DNA from: Indolivaga macrotermitis
GTDB taxonomy: Bacteria; Bacteroidota; Bacteroidia; Bacteroidales; Dysgonomonadaceae
DNA: 64,000 nt
Reading direction: 5' to 3'
NCBI RefSeq assembly: GCF_900128985.1
Contig: NZ_FQUC01000008.1
Location: 1 to 64,000, forward strand
Part shown: in pieces, positions 55,448 to 64,000 of the stretch
How the letters are laid out: every line of letters starts with the position of its first letter
Position numbering within the stretch: position 1 is the stretch's first letter
Position numbers and translations under genes: made by a program
The notes under the pieces: model-generated
What the model saw: only the letters and a program-made list of their open reading frames with translations
Databases searched by the model: none
Told to the model about the DNA's origin: nothing

Positions 55448-55843
55448 TTAATAAACGTAACATAAAATTTCTCCACCGACTTTCAGGTCGCGAGCTTCTT
55501 TGTCAGTCATAACGCCTTTAGAGGTAGACAATACAGCAACACCAAGACCATTCAATACTCTTGGCATATCTTTGTACCCTGTATACTTACGAAGACCTGG
55601 AGTTGAAATACGAATTAATTTCTTAATTGCATTTACTTTATTAACCGGGTCATACTTCAAGGCAATTTTAATTGAACCTTGAGGACCTTCTTCTACAAAC
55701 TTATAATTAAGAATGTAGCCTTTTTCAAAAAGAATCTTAGTGATTTCTTTTTTCAAATTTGACGCAGGTATCTCTACCACTCTGTGTTTAGCCATGATCG
55801 CATTACGAACACGCGTCAAATAATCTGCTATTGGATCTGTCAT
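55448..55843 (-). CDS. rpsH: Small ribosomal subunit protein uS8
   Basis: A 131-residue S8; starts MTDPIADYLTRVRNA and ends with the conserved STSKGVMTD and GGEILCYVY. Confidence 0.98.
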   Translation of the reverse strand: MTDPIADYLTRVRNAIMAKHRVVEIPASNLKKEITKILFEKGYILNYKFVEEGPQGSIKIALKYDPVNKVNAIKKLIRISTPGLRKYTGYKDMPRVLNGLGVAVLSTSKGVMTDKEARDLKVGGEILCYVY

Positions 55844-55912
55844 TATTAAATTGATTTAAATTAATCCCGCATTCCGGGACAATATTTAACTCTAAAAAAT
55901 TTTAATCTAAAA

Positions 55913-56182
55913 TTACCAGCTTGCTTTTTTCACACCTGGTATCAAGCCTTTAGAAGCCATTTCTCTGAACTGAATACGAGATATTCCAAATTGGCGGATA
56001 TAACCTTTTGGACGTCCTGTCATACTGCAACGGTTGTGCAGACGGATAGGTGTCGAATTCTTTGGCAGAGCCTGAAGACCTTCATAATCTCCATCAGCTT
56101 TCAACTGTGCACGCTTAGCTGCATATTTAGCAACAAGTTTTGCACGTTTCACCTCACGGGCTTTCATTGATTCTTTTGCCAT
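55913..56182 (-). CDS. rpsN: Small ribosomal subunit protein uS14
   Basis: An 89-residue S14 of the longer zinc-free (C-) class: only one Cys is present and no C-x2-C...C-x2-C set. Ends [11 protein letters not shown]. Two bases from rplE's stop codon. Confidence 0.98.
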   Translation of the reverse strand: MAKESMKAREVKRAKLVAKYAAKRAQLKADGDYEGLQALPKNSTPIRLHNRCSMTGRPKGYIRQFGISRIQFREMASKGLIPGVKKASW

Positions 56183-56183
56183 C

Positions 56184-56747
56184 TTATACTAATTCTTTTT
56201 TTGCGTTCTTAAATGGTAGTCCAAACTCTTTCAATAGAGCATAACCTTCTTCATCTGTTTTCGCAGAAGTTACAAAGGTAATATTCATTCCCAGAATTTT
56301 ATTGATCGAATCAATATTAATTTCAGGGAAAATGATTTGCTCCTGGATACCTAGTGTATAATTACCACGGCCATCCAACTTGCTTTCGATACCTTTAAAG
56401 TCACGGATACGAGGAAGAGCCACTTTTACAAGTCTTTCCAAGAATTCGTACATACGGTCTCCACGTAATGTCACCATTACACCGATAGGCATTTTCTTAC
56501 GCAATTTGAAGTTCGAAATATCTTTCTTCGAAACAGTTGCTACCGCTTTTTGACCGGTAATAATCGCCATTTCGTTAAGAGCTGTTTCAATAATTTTTTT
56601 GTCAGCCACAGCGATACCCAAACCTTGATTGATCACAATCTTTTTAAGAACAGGCACCTGCATTGGCGACTTATAGCCGAATTCCTTCATCAAAGAAGCT
56701 ACAATACGGTCTTTATATTCTGACTTAAGAGTTGTTGTATTGCTCAT
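56184..56747 (-). CDS. rplE: Large ribosomal subunit protein uL5
   Basis: A 187-residue L5, 5S rRNA binding; [21 protein letters not shown] is the core signature. Start shares one base with the rplX stop. Confidence 0.98.
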   Translation of the reverse strand: MSNTTTLKSEYKDRIVASLMKEFGYKSPMQVPVLKKIVINQGLGIAVADKKIIETALNEMAIITGQKAVATVSKKDISNFKLRKKMPIGVMVTLRGDRMYEFLERLVKVALPRIRDFKGIESKLDGRGNYTLGIQEQIIFPEINIDSINKILGMNITFVTSAKTDEEGYALLKEFGLPFKNAKKELV

Positions 56748-57064
56748 TATTTAATCACCTCCCCTGATTTTTTAGAAATACGTACTAATTTTCCATCCAC
56801 TTTTTTACGGCCTACACGTGTTGGTTTGCCAGTTTTTGGATCTACGACATTCAAGTTAGAAATATGAATAGGAGCTTCTACTTGTTCTCTACCTCCTTGA
56901 GGATTTTTAGCATTAGGCTTTGCATGTTTTGTCACCATATTCAGACCTTCAACAATAGCACGTTGCTTGTCTACTATGACTTTCACAACACGGCCAGTCT
57001 TTCCTTTGTCTGTTCCGGCATTAACAAAAACAATATCGCCTTTCTTTATATGTAACTTACTCAT
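56747..57064 (-). CDS. rplX: Large ribosomal subunit protein uL24
   Basis: A 105-residue L24 with a KOW motif near the N-terminus ([19 protein letters not shown]). Overlaps rplE by one base. Confidence 0.97.
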   Translation of the reverse strand: MSKLHIKKGDIVFVNAGTDKGKTGRVVKVIVDKQRAIVEGLNMVTKHAKPNAKNPQGGREQVEAPIHISNLNVVDPKTGKPTRVGRKKVDGKLVRISKKSGEVIK

Positions 57065-57086
57065 TACCGTTTCTGGATTAATTTGA

Positions 57087-57452
57087 TTAAAGTACCTCTG
57101 GTGCTAATGAAACGATTTTCATGTTTGTTGCACGAAGTTCACGAGCAACCGGTCCGAAGATGCGGCTTCCTCTGATTTCTCCACCAGCATTCAATAACAC
57201 ACATGCATTATCGTCGAAACGGATATATGATCCGTCAGCTCTACGTACTTCTTTTTTAGTACGTACTATTATAGCTTTAGTTACAGCACCTTTCTTAACA
57301 TCACTTGAAGGGATCACATTCTTGATAGCAACTACTATAATATCTCCAACAGATGCATAGCGTCTTCTTGTGCCACCTAATACACGGATACAAAGAGCTT
57401 CTCTGGCTCCGCTGTTATCGGTTACGACTAGTCTTGATTCTTGTTGTATCAT
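57087..57452 (-). CDS. rplN: Large ribosomal subunit protein uL14
   Basis: A 121-residue L14; starts [19 protein letters not shown] and ends SLAPEVL. Confidence 0.98.
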   Translation of the reverse strand: MIQQESRLVVTDNSGAREALCIRVLGGTRRRYASVGDIIVVAIKNVIPSSDVKKGAVTKAIIVRTKKEVRRADGSYIRFDDNACVLLNAGGEIRGSRIFGPVARELRATNMKIVSLAPEVL

Positions 57453-57454
57453 AA

Positions 57455-57712
57455 TTATTTAGCCCTTTCAATTATTTCTATTAATCTCCATCTTTTCAGT
57501 TTGCTCAAAGGACGAGTTTCCATGATTCTTACAGTATCACCAATGTTGCACTCGTTTTTTTCGTCGTGAGCATGATATTTCTTCGTTTTATTAACGAATT
57601 TTCCATAAATAGGGTGTTTCTCTTTCCATTTTACAGCAACAGTGATAGTTTTTTCCATCTTATTACTGAAAACGACCCCGATTCTTTCTTTTCTTAAATT
57701 TCTAGTTTCCAT
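57455..57712 (-). CDS. rpsQ: Small ribosomal subunit protein uS17
   Basis: An 85-residue S17, OB fold; [14 protein letters not shown] and the [17 protein letters not shown] pattern are typical. Two bases from rplN. Confidence 0.98.
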   Translation of the reverse strand: METRNLRKERIGVVFSNKMEKTITVAVKWKEKHPIYGKFVNKTKKYHAHDEKNECNIGDTVRIMETRPLSKLKRWRLIEIIERAK

Positions 57713-57721
57713 CAGCTCTTA

Positions 57722-57919
57722 TTACTTATTATTTAATTCTCTTTGGCGCAACACTGTCAAAATACGAGCGATATCACGACGCTTTCCTTTTATCTGAACA
57801 GGATTATCCAATGGAGTTACACTGTGGTTCAAAACTAACTGATCTAGTGCCGCTCTTTCGGTCACTAATTTGTCTGCTAAATCCTTATCGGACAATTCTC
57901 TTACTTCTGCAATTTTCAT
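57722..57919 (-). CDS. rpmC: Large ribosomal subunit protein uL29
   Basis: A 65-residue helical L29 with the conserved IKGKRRDIARILTVLRQRE segment. Between rplP and rpsQ. Confidence 0.96.
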   Translation of the reverse strand: MKIAEVRELSDKDLADKLVTERAALDQLVLNHSVTPLDNPVQIKGKRRDIARILTVLRQRELNNK

Positions 57920-57924
57920 CGTGC

Positions 57925-58356
57925 TTAAGAATTTTGAGTTAAATCATAGTCTCTACGTACTACAAACTTAGTAGTAACAGGCAGTTTCTGAGCAGCCAAG
58001 CGCAATGCTTCTTTTGCTACTTCGAAAGACACACCTTCGATTTCGAATAACATTCTTCCGGGAGTAACAGGTGCCACGAATCCTTCTGGCGAACCTTTAC
58101 CTTTACCCATACGCACTTCAGCAGGTTTCTTTGTAATAGGTTTATCCGGGAAGATTCTCACCCATACTTGTCCCTGACGTTGCATGTAACGAGTCACAGC
58201 AATACGAGCCGCTTCGATCTGACGTCCGGTGATCCATTTAGAGTCAAGGGTCTTGATTCCGAATGAACCGAAAGCCAATTGGTTGCCACGTTGAGCATTA
58301 CCCTTCATGCGACCTTTTTGCTGTCTTCTAAATTTTGTTTTCTTCGGTTGTAACAT
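57925..58356 (-). CDS. rplP: Large ribosomal subunit protein uL16
   Basis: A 143-residue L16; [19 protein letters not shown] start and [16 protein letters not shown] segment (position of antibiotic and peptidyl-transferase contacts). Confidence 0.98.
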   Translation of the reverse strand: MLQPKKTKFRRQQKGRMKGNAQRGNQLAFGSFGIKTLDSKWITGRQIEAARIAVTRYMQRQGQVWVRIFPDKPITKKPAEVRMGKGKGSPEGFVAPVTPGRMLFEIEGVSFEVAKEALRLAAQKLPVTTKFVVRRDYDLTQNS

Positions 58357-58377
58357 CTTTTTTCAAATGTTTAATTC

Positions 58378-59124
58378 TTATTTTCTCTTTCCTTTCTTGA
58401 AACCTCTTCCAGCATCCGATGATCTGCGGTTATCTCCACCTCCTCTGTTTTGAGATGAATTTTCTTTAGATGCTACGAATGAAGGAGCAAGGTCTTTCTT
58501 ACCGTAAACTTCTCCACGGCAAATCCATACTTTGATACCGAGCAAACCTACTTTAGTCAAAGCTTCAGCATGTGCATAGTCAATATCTGCACGGAATGTA
58601 TGCAATGGTGTACGTCCTTCTTTGTACATTTCAGAACGTGCCATTTCAGCACCGTTCAAACGTCCAGAGATTTGGATCTTGATACCTTCTGCACCCATTC
58701 TCATAGTTGAAGCAATAGCCATTTTAACGGCACGGCGGTAAGCAATTTTACCTTCTAACTGACGTGCAATGTTGTTAGCTACGATAACCGCATCTAACTC
58801 TGGCTTTTTGATTTCAAATATATTGATCTGAATATCTTTATCTGTAATTTTCTTTAACTCTTCTTTTAGCTTGTCTACTTCCTGTCCGCCTTTACCGATA
58901 ATAATTCCGGGGCGTGCAGTACATACAGTAATAGTTACAAGTTTCAAAGTTCTTTCGATTACTATGCGAGATACACTAGCTTTGGCCAGGCGGGCATTTA
59001 AGTATTTACGGATTTTGCTGTCTTCTAAAAGAGTATCACCGTAATTTTTACCGCCATACCAGTTTGAATCCCATCCTCTGATTATACCTAAACGATTTGC
59101 TATCGGATTGATTTTTTGTCCCAT
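58378..59124 (-). CDS. rpsC: Small ribosomal subunit protein uS3
   Basis: A 248-residue S3 with a KH domain ([19 protein letters not shown]) and C-terminal domain; the last 30 residues are a basic, Gly/Ser-rich tail not found in E. coli. Confidence 0.98.
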   Translation of the reverse strand: MGQKINPIANRLGIIRGWDSNWYGGKNYGDTLLEDSKIRKYLNARLAKASVSRIVIERTLKLVTITVCTARPGIIIGKGGQEVDKLKEELKKITDKDIQINIFEIKKPELDAVIVANNIARQLEGKIAYRRAVKMAIASTMRMGAEGIKIQISGRLNGAEMARSEMYKEGRTPLHTFRADIDYAHAEALTKVGLLGIKVWICRGEVYGKKDLAPSFVASKENSSQNRGGGDNRRSSDAGRGFKKGKRK

Positions 59125-59133
59125 CTGGCTGAA

Positions 59134-59538
59134 TTAATTTTGTTTATTATTAAGTGTATCTACTTCGATAGTCACATGGTTCGAACGTTTACGAATTCTG
59201 TAACCTCTACCTTGTGGAGCCGGACGCATTCTTTTTAGCATAGCACCACCATCTACATATATCGAAGACACATAAAGTTCTCCGCTCTCAGCTTTACGCT
59301 CATTTTTAGCTTCCCAGTTAGCAATAGCCGAAAGCAACAGTTTTTCAACTCTTGCTGCAGCTTCTTTATTTGAGAATTTCAAAACGCCAAGAGCTCTGAA
59401 CGCTTCCATACCTCTTACCATATCGGCTACCAAGCGCATTTTGCGAGGTGAAGTAGGAACGTTATTCAACTTAGCTAAAGAAACTGCTTGTTTTGCTTCT
59501 TTTCTAGCGTCAGCTGCTATTCTTTTTCTCTTACCCAT
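59134..59538 (-). CDS. rplV: Large ribosomal subunit protein uL22
   Basis: A 134-residue L22 with the beta-hairpin that lines the exit tunnel ([19 protein letters not shown]). N-terminal Lys/Arg/Ala-rich extension is somewhat longer than in E. coli. Confidence 0.97.
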   Translation of the reverse strand: MGKRKRIAADARKEAKQAVSLAKLNNVPTSPRKMRLVADMVRGMEAFRALGVLKFSNKEAAARVEKLLLSAIANWEAKNERKAESGELYVSSIYVDGGAMLKRMRPAPQGRGYRIRKRSNHVTIEVDTLNNKQN

Positions 59539-59585
59539 TTTATATTAATGTTTCTTTTTTTGAATAAATTTTGGCTTTGCTCAGA

Positions 59586-59855
59586 TTACTTTTTCTTGTT
59601 ACCACCGTGTCCACGGAAAGTACGAGTTAAAGCAAATTCACCTAGTTTGTGACCTACCATATTTTCTGTTACATATACAGGAATAAATTTATTTCCGTTA
59701 TGTACAGCGATGGTATGTCCTACAAAGTCAGGAGAAATCATCGAAGCCCTTGCCCATGTTTTAACTACAGCTTTTTTGCCTGACTCATTCATGGTCAAAA
59801 CTTTTTTCTCAAGCTTCACATTAATATACGGGCCTTTTTTTAACGAACGACTCAT
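59586..59855 (-). CDS. rpsS: Small ribosomal subunit protein uS19
   Basis: An 89-residue S19; [12 protein letters not shown] start and [16 protein letters not shown] end. Confidence 0.98.
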   Translation of the reverse strand: MSRSLKKGPYINVKLEKKVLTMNESGKKAVVKTWARASMISPDFVGHTIAVHNGNKFIPVYVTENMVGHKLGEFALTRTFRGHGGNKKK

Positions 59856-59876
59856 AATCTTTTAAATTAAATCAGG

Positions 59877-60701
59877 TTACTTCTTTCTTCTTTCAATAAT
59901 GTACTTAGAAGAATGTTTCTTAGGAGCTCTTGTTTTAAGACCCTTAGTGTACAATCCATTACGTGATCTAGGATGTCCTCCCGAAGCACGTCCTTCACCA
60001 CCACCCATTGGGTGATCGACTGGGTTCATTACCACAGCACGTGTGCGTGGACGACGACCAAGCCATCTAGAGCGTCCTGCTTTACCTGATCTTTCAAGTG
60101 CATGATCCGAATTACCAACACTTCCTACTGTAGCTTTACAAGCTAAAAGTACTTTACGTGTTTCACCCGAAGGCATTTTAAGGATTGCATAGATTCCTTC
60201 ACGCGATGTCAACTGTGCATAAGCACCTGCCGAGCGAGCCATTTTAGCTCCTTGACCTGGACGTAATTCGATATTATGAACAACTGTACCGATAGGAACG
60301 TTTGCCAACGGCAATGCATTTCCTACCTCAGGCGCTGCATCAGCACCTGACATCACTGTCTGACCTACCTGCAAACCTGTTGGTGAGATAATGTAGGCTT
60401 TAGCTCCGTCTGCATAATAAAGCAATGCGATACGAGCCGAACGGTTCGGATCGTATTCGATTGATTGTACAGTAGCAGGAACTCCGTCTTTTGTTCTCTT
60501 GAAATCGATTACTCTCAGTTTTCTTTTGTGACCACCACCAACATTACGGACTGTCATTTTTCCGGTGTTGTTACGGCCACCTGAAGCACTTTTACCGACT
60601 ACAAGAGATTTCTCTGGTACACGCGCAGTGATTTCTTCAAATGTACCAATAACTTTGTGTCTTTGCCCCGGTGTTGTGGGCTTTAATTTACGTACTGCCA
60701 T
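59877..60701 (-). CDS. rplB: Large ribosomal subunit protein uL2
   Basis: A 274-residue L2 near the peptidyl-transferase centre; [19 protein letters not shown] carries the conserved His that supports catalysis. Confidence 0.98.
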   Translation of the reverse strand: MAVRKLKPTTPGQRHKVIGTFEEITARVPEKSLVVGKSASGGRNNTGKMTVRNVGGGHKRKLRVIDFKRTKDGVPATVQSIEYDPNRSARIALLYYADGAKAYIISPTGLQVGQTVMSGADAAPEVGNALPLANVPIGTVVHNIELRPGQGAKMARSAGAYAQLTSREGIYAILKMPSGETRKVLLACKATVGSVGNSDHALERSGKAGRSRWLGRRPRTRAVVMNPVDHPMGGGEGRASGGHPRSRNGLYTKGLKTRAPKKHSSKYIIERRKK

Positions 60702-60709
60702 TTTTGTAT

Positions 60710-61003
60710 TTAGATATTACTAAAAAAGTCTATAACTTCACCTTCTTTCAAGGTAATAATTGCTTTCTTATAAGCAGAAGTTCTACCATTTACTACACCG
60801 GCTTTTGTAAAACGGCTTTTACGTTTTCCTGGGTAGTTAATAGTATTTACGCTTTCCACTTTCACTCCGTAAACTTGCTCTATAGCTGCTTTGATCTGAG
60901 CTTTATTTGCATCAGGAGTTACACGAAAACCATAGCGGTTAGGAAATTTATCCGAGATCGCTGTTTGTTTTTCTGTCAATATAGGTTTAATCAAAATTCC
61001 CAT
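60710..61003 (-). CDS. rplW: Large ribosomal subunit protein uL23
   Basis: A 97-residue L23 at the tunnel exit, where trigger factor and SRP dock; [19 protein letters not shown] start. Confidence 0.97.
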   Translation of the reverse strand: MGILIKPILTEKQTAISDKFPNRYGFRVTPDANKAQIKAAIEQVYGVKVESVNTINYPGKRKSRFTKAGVVNGRTSAYKKAIITLKEGEVIDFFSNI

Positions 61004-61013
61004 TTTTACCTCC

Positions 61014-61643
61014 TTATGCTTTTAAAAGTTTATCAATTACCGCAACCGAAGATTCTGCCAACACAAGACTTGAGCAATTCAAGATTGTATAAGCATTTAT
61101 TTCAGAAGCAGTTACAACTTTAACTCGTTGCAAATTACGAGCCGACAAATATACGTTTTTATTTTGATCAGACAAAACTAAAACTACCTTTTTATCAGTC
61201 ACTTGCAGATTGTTAGCTAAAGCCACGAAATCTTTAGTTTTTGGAGCTTCGAAGTTAAAATCTTCTACTACGATAATCTGGTTTTCTTTCGCTTTATAAG
61301 AAAGAGCCGATTTACGAGCAAGAACTTTTACTTTTTTATTCAATTTGAAGCTGTAGTCTCTTGGTTTAGGGCCAAAAACACGAGCACCACCAACCAAAAT
61401 AGGAGAGTTAATATCACCACGACGGGCTCCACCACCACCTTTTTGACGGATTAGTTTACGTGTACTACCTGACAATTCACTTCTTTCTTTAGACTTATGA
61501 GTACCTTGACGTTGGTTAGCCAAGTACTGTTTTACATCTAACCAAAGAACGTGATCGTTAGGCTCGATTCCATAGATCGCATCGTCTAACGATACTTTCT
61601 TTCCGGTATCTTTACCGCTTATATTTAATACACTAAGTTCCAT
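61014..61643 (-). CDS. rplD: Large ribosomal subunit protein uL4
   Basis: A 209-residue L4; the tunnel loop region [30 protein letters not shown] is present (quoted in part: [12 protein letters not shown]). Start overlaps the rplC stop by one base. Confidence 0.97.
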   Translation of the reverse strand: MELSVLNISGKDTGKKVSLDDAIYGIEPNDHVLWLDVKQYLANQRQGTHKSKERSELSGSTRKLIRQKGGGGARRGDINSPILVGGARVFGPKPRDYSFKLNKKVKVLARKSALSYKAKENQIIVVEDFNFEAPKTKDFVALANNLQVTDKKVVLVLSDQNKNVYLSARNLQRVKVVTASEINAYTILNCSSLVLAESSVAVIDKLLKA

Positions 61644-62257
61644 TATTTTTCAATTAATACGATTGAACCTTTGCTTCCCGGAACAGAACCTTTTACTAAC
61701 AAAAGATTGTGTTCAGCGATCACTTTAATAATTTGTAAGTTTTGTACGGTAACACGTACATTACCCATTTGTCCACCCATTCTTGTTCCTTTGAATACCT
61801 TAGCTGGGTAAGAACAAGCACCGATAGAACCCGGAGCACGCAAACGGTTATGTTGTCCTAAGGTAGCTTGTCCAACCCCACCGAAACCGTGACGTTTTAC
61901 AACCCCTTGGAAACCTTTACCTTTTGAAGTACCTACAACATCTATAAATCCGTTTTCTTCAAACAAATCTACATTTAGCACATCACCTGGTTTGCAACCT
62001 TCAAATCCTTTGAACTCAGCCAAGTGTCTCTTAGCTGTTACTCCTGCTTTTTTGAAGTGACCAGCCAAAGGTTTAGTTGTGTGTTTGTCTTTTTGATCGA
62101 CAAAACCCAACTGAACAGCTTCGTAACCGTCTGTTTCAGCAGTTTTAACTTGAGTAACAACACAAGGACCCACTTCGATAACAGTGCATGGAAGATTTTT
62201 TCCCTCGGCACTGAAAACGGATGTCATTCCGATTTTTTTTCCTAATAATCCTGGCAT
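61643..62257 (-). CDS. rplC: Large ribosomal subunit protein uL3
   Basis: A 204-residue L3; [15 protein letters not shown] start and [16 protein letters not shown] loop near the centre. One base overlap with rplD. Confidence 0.98.
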   Translation of the reverse strand: MPGLLGKKIGMTSVFSAEGKNLPCTVIEVGPCVVTQVKTAETDGYEAVQLGFVDQKDKHTTKPLAGHFKKAGVTAKRHLAEFKGFEGCKPGDVLNVDLFEENGFIDVVGTSKGKGFQGVVKRHGFGGVGQATLGQHNRLRAPGSIGACSYPAKVFKGTRMGGQMGNVRVTVQNLQIIKVIAEHNLLLVKGSVPGSKGSIVLIEK

Positions 62258-62281
62258 TTCTTTAATTAATTTACTGGTTTA

Positions 62282-62587
62282 TCAAACTTTAATTTCTACT
62301 TCTACCCCACTTGGTAATTCTAGCTTCATCAAAGCATCTACAGTTTTTGCTGTCGAGCTATAGATATCGATCAGTCTTTTATAAGAAGACAATTCGAATT
62401 GCTCACGTGACTTTTTATTAACGAAAGTCGAACGGTTTACGGTGAAGATACGTTTGTGTGTTGGCAACGGAATTGGTCCGCTTACTACAGCACCTGTAGC
62501 TTTCACTGTTTTAACGATTTTTTCAGCAGATTTATCCACCAAGTTGTAATCGTAAGATTTCAGTTTGATTCTAATTTTTTGACTCAT
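62282..62587 (-). CDS. rpsJ: Small ribosomal subunit protein uS10
   Basis: A 101-residue S10 (also NusE); [15 protein letters not shown] start. Ends with the typical [18 protein letters not shown]. First S10-operon gene after fusA. Confidence 0.98.
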   Translation of the reverse strand: MSQKIRIKLKSYDYNLVDKSAEKIVKTVKATGAVVSGPIPLPTHKRIFTVNRSTFVNKKSREQFELSSYKRLIDIYSSTAKTVDALMKLELPSGVEVEIKV

Positions 62588-62626
62588 AATGGTCTTTTAA
62601 TTAATAAAATTGATTTATATAATGAT

Positions 62627-62666
62627 GCAAACTGCGATTAAGAGTCATTTACTAATCACAGTCTGC
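62627..62666 (-). other. RNA hairpin between fusA and rpsJ
   Basis: Arms 62627-62640 and 62653-62666 form a 14-pair stem on the minus-strand RNA, with two G-U pairs, around a 12-base loop. No T-run follows directly, so it may be a processing or attenuation site rather than a terminator. Confidence 0.6.
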
Positions 62667-62676
62667 ATACATTTCA

Positions 62677-64000
62677 TTATTTAATAAGATCTACACGACC
62701 TTGGCATTCTGTCAACACTTGTTTAGCAATTGAAGCAGAAAGCTGTGCGAAGTGATCGAATTCCATTGTAGAAGATGCGCGACCCGATGTAATAGTACGC
62801 AGGTCTGTTACATAACCGAACATTTCAGCCAAAGGAACTTTTGCTTTTACGATACGTGCTCCTGAACGGCTAGATTCCATTCCTTCTACTTGTCCACGAC
62901 GTTTATTCAAGTCTCCGATTACATCCCCCATGTTTTCTTCAGGAGTTACAACTTCAACTTTCATGATGGGCTCTAGAAGAACTGGGCCTGCTTTTTCGCA
63001 AGCACTCTTAAATGCCAATCTCGCACAAAGCTCATATGACAACTGGTCTGAATCGACTGGGTGATAAGAACCGTCAATAAGAACGACTTTCAACTTATCC
63101 AATGCATATCCGGCTAATACACCGTTAGCCATTGCCGAAGCAAAACCTTTCTGAACAGAAGGGATAAATTCTTTAGGAATATTACCACCTTTCACTTCAT
63201 CTACAAATTGAAGTGTTCCTTCGAAATCCGGATCAGCAGGACCCACTTTTACAATGATATCAGCAAACTTACCGCGACCTCCGGATTGTTTCTTATAAAC
63301 TTCACGAAGTTCGACAGTCTGAGTAATTGCCTCTTTATATGAAACCTGTGGACGACCTTGGTTACACTCAACTTTAAACTCACGTTGAAGACGAGTGATA
63401 AGTACATCCAAGTGAAGCTCACCCATACCTTCGATAATAGTCTGACCTGTTTCCTCATCGGTATGTACACGGAACGTTGGATCTTCTTCAGCCAATTTAG
63501 CTAAAGCTGTTGCCAACTTATCCACATCTTTTTGAGTTTTAGGCTCAATAGAGATTCCGATAACCGGATCAGGGAAGTCCATTGCTTCAAGAACAATCGG
63601 ATTATTTTCGTCACAAAGTGTATCACCTGTACGGATATCTTTAAATCCTACTCCGGCACCAATATCACCACATCCGATAAGGTCTTTCGGATTTTGTTTA
63701 TTAGAGTGCATTTGGAATAGACGAGAGATACGCTCTTTCTTTCCCGAACGAGAATTGTACACATAAGATCCTGCCTGAATTTCACCCGAGTAAACACGGA
63801 AGAAACACAAACGACCTACGAATGGGTCTGTAGCGATCTTAAATGCCAATGCACTGAAAGGCTCATCGGGACTTGGGTGACGTACAACTTTTTTCTCCGG
63901 ATCTTCGGGATCGTATCCTTCGATAGCAGGAGTATCAAGTGGGCTTGGCAAGTAAGCACAAACCGCATTCAATAGAGGTTGAACACCTTTATTTTTAAAT
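62677..64000 (-). CDS. fusA: Elongation factor G (partial, C-terminal part)
   Basis: The frame stays open to the right edge; about 441 residues of the C-terminal part of EF-G are in the window (reading VQPLL[10 protein letters not shown] at the edge). Domains II-V are present, with [10 protein letters not shown] and the [17 protein letters not shown] region of domain V (in parts). The N-terminal G domain lies outside. It translocates tRNA and mRNA on the ribosome. It is the first gene of the S10 cluster in the window. Confidence 0.97.
   Translation of the reverse strand, partial: FKNKGVQPLLNAVCAYLPSPLDTPAIEGYDPEDPEKKVVRHPSPDEPFSALAFKIATDPFVGRLCFFRVYSGEIQAGSYVYNSRSGKKERISRLFQMHSNKQNPKDLIGCGDIGAGVGFKDIRTGDTLCDENNPIVLEAMDFPDPVIGISIEPKTQKDVDKLATALAKLAEEDPTFRVHTDEETGQTIIEGMGELHLDVLITRLQREFKVECNQGRPQVSYKEAITQTVELREVYKKQSGGRGKFADIIVKVGPADPDFEGTLQFVDEVKGGNIPKEFIPSVQKGFASAMANGVLAGYALDKLKVVLIDGSYHPVDSDQLSYELCARLAFKSACEKAGPVLLEPIMKVEVVTPEENMGDVIGDLNKRRGQVEGMESSRSGARIVKAKVPLAEMFGYVTDLRTITSGRASSTMEFDHFAQLSASIAKQVLTECQGRVDLIK

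Noticed and set aside
1-64000. tRNA, rRNA or mobile-element genes
   Set aside because: I saw no T-loop/anticodon patterns, no rRNA segments and no transposase or integrase; a covariance-model scan would settle it.

Overview
The window looks like a chromosomal segment of a Bacteroidota bacterium, order Bacteroidales. The signs are an AT-rich genome with weak Shine-Dalgarno sites, many copies of the Bacteroidota promoter signature (-7 TAnnTTTG, sometimes with TTG or TTTG about 20 bases upstream), families largely confined to the phylum (DUF3256, DUF4834, DUF4468, DUF5715, 'GG-Bacteroidales' leader peptides), and the local order psd-pssA-DUF4834 and PASTA-rluD-ddl. A Dysgonomonas-like genus is my best guess, from the general look of the proteins only. 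I see no tRNA, rRNA, CRISPR array, transposase or phage gene.

Layout. 1-5.2 kb (minus strand): a peptide-export locus with a C39-peptidase ABC exporter, its HlyD-type adaptor, an ABC ATPase with eroded catalytic motifs, and a separate stand-alone degenerate C39-like protein. 5.5-10.8 kb (plus): NUDIX hydrolase, a 999-residue TPR protein and an outer-membrane beta-barrel. 10.8-11.6 kb: non-coding DNA plus a frameshifted Cys-rich CWC gene. 11.6-16.1 kb: a PEPCK/HPr-kinase-fold protein followed by PEP carboxylase. 16.2-18.7 kb: a two-component system (minus) divergent from a 39-residue double-glycine leader peptide gene (plus) that is too short for usual gene calling. 18.7-24.1 kb: mrp, trmB, a GNAT protein, DUF3256, an EamA transporter, truA and a DUF5715 lipoprotein. 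24.1-29.4 kb: small outer-membrane protein, an ACP-like membrane protein, an esterase, a structured non-coding element and a SulP transporter. 29.4-47.7 kb: housekeeping genes (rpmH, cvpA, patatin, prs, psd, pssA, sirtuin, two FKBPs, Lrp regulator, PASTA, rluD, ddl, acyltransferase, rnhB, purB, rluB-like, asnS, DNA glycosylase). 47.7-64 kb (minus): the S10-spc-alpha ribosomal protein supercluster from fusA (cut by the right edge) to rplQ, including rpmJ and rpmD.

How it fits together. The most interesting theme is peptide export. A GG-leader precursor (18520-18639) has its own -7 element and a very strong terminator and lies beside a histidine kinase with a large extracytoplasmic domain. A C39 exporter able to cut after GG is encoded 14 kb away, with a catalytically dead C39-like protein next to it. 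This could be a peptide signal or natural-product system, but the link between the parts is inference. The second theme is PEP/oxaloacetate metabolism: an unassigned PEPCK-fold kinase-like protein sits just upstream of ppc. The rest is ordinary cell-envelope, translation and lipid housekeeping.
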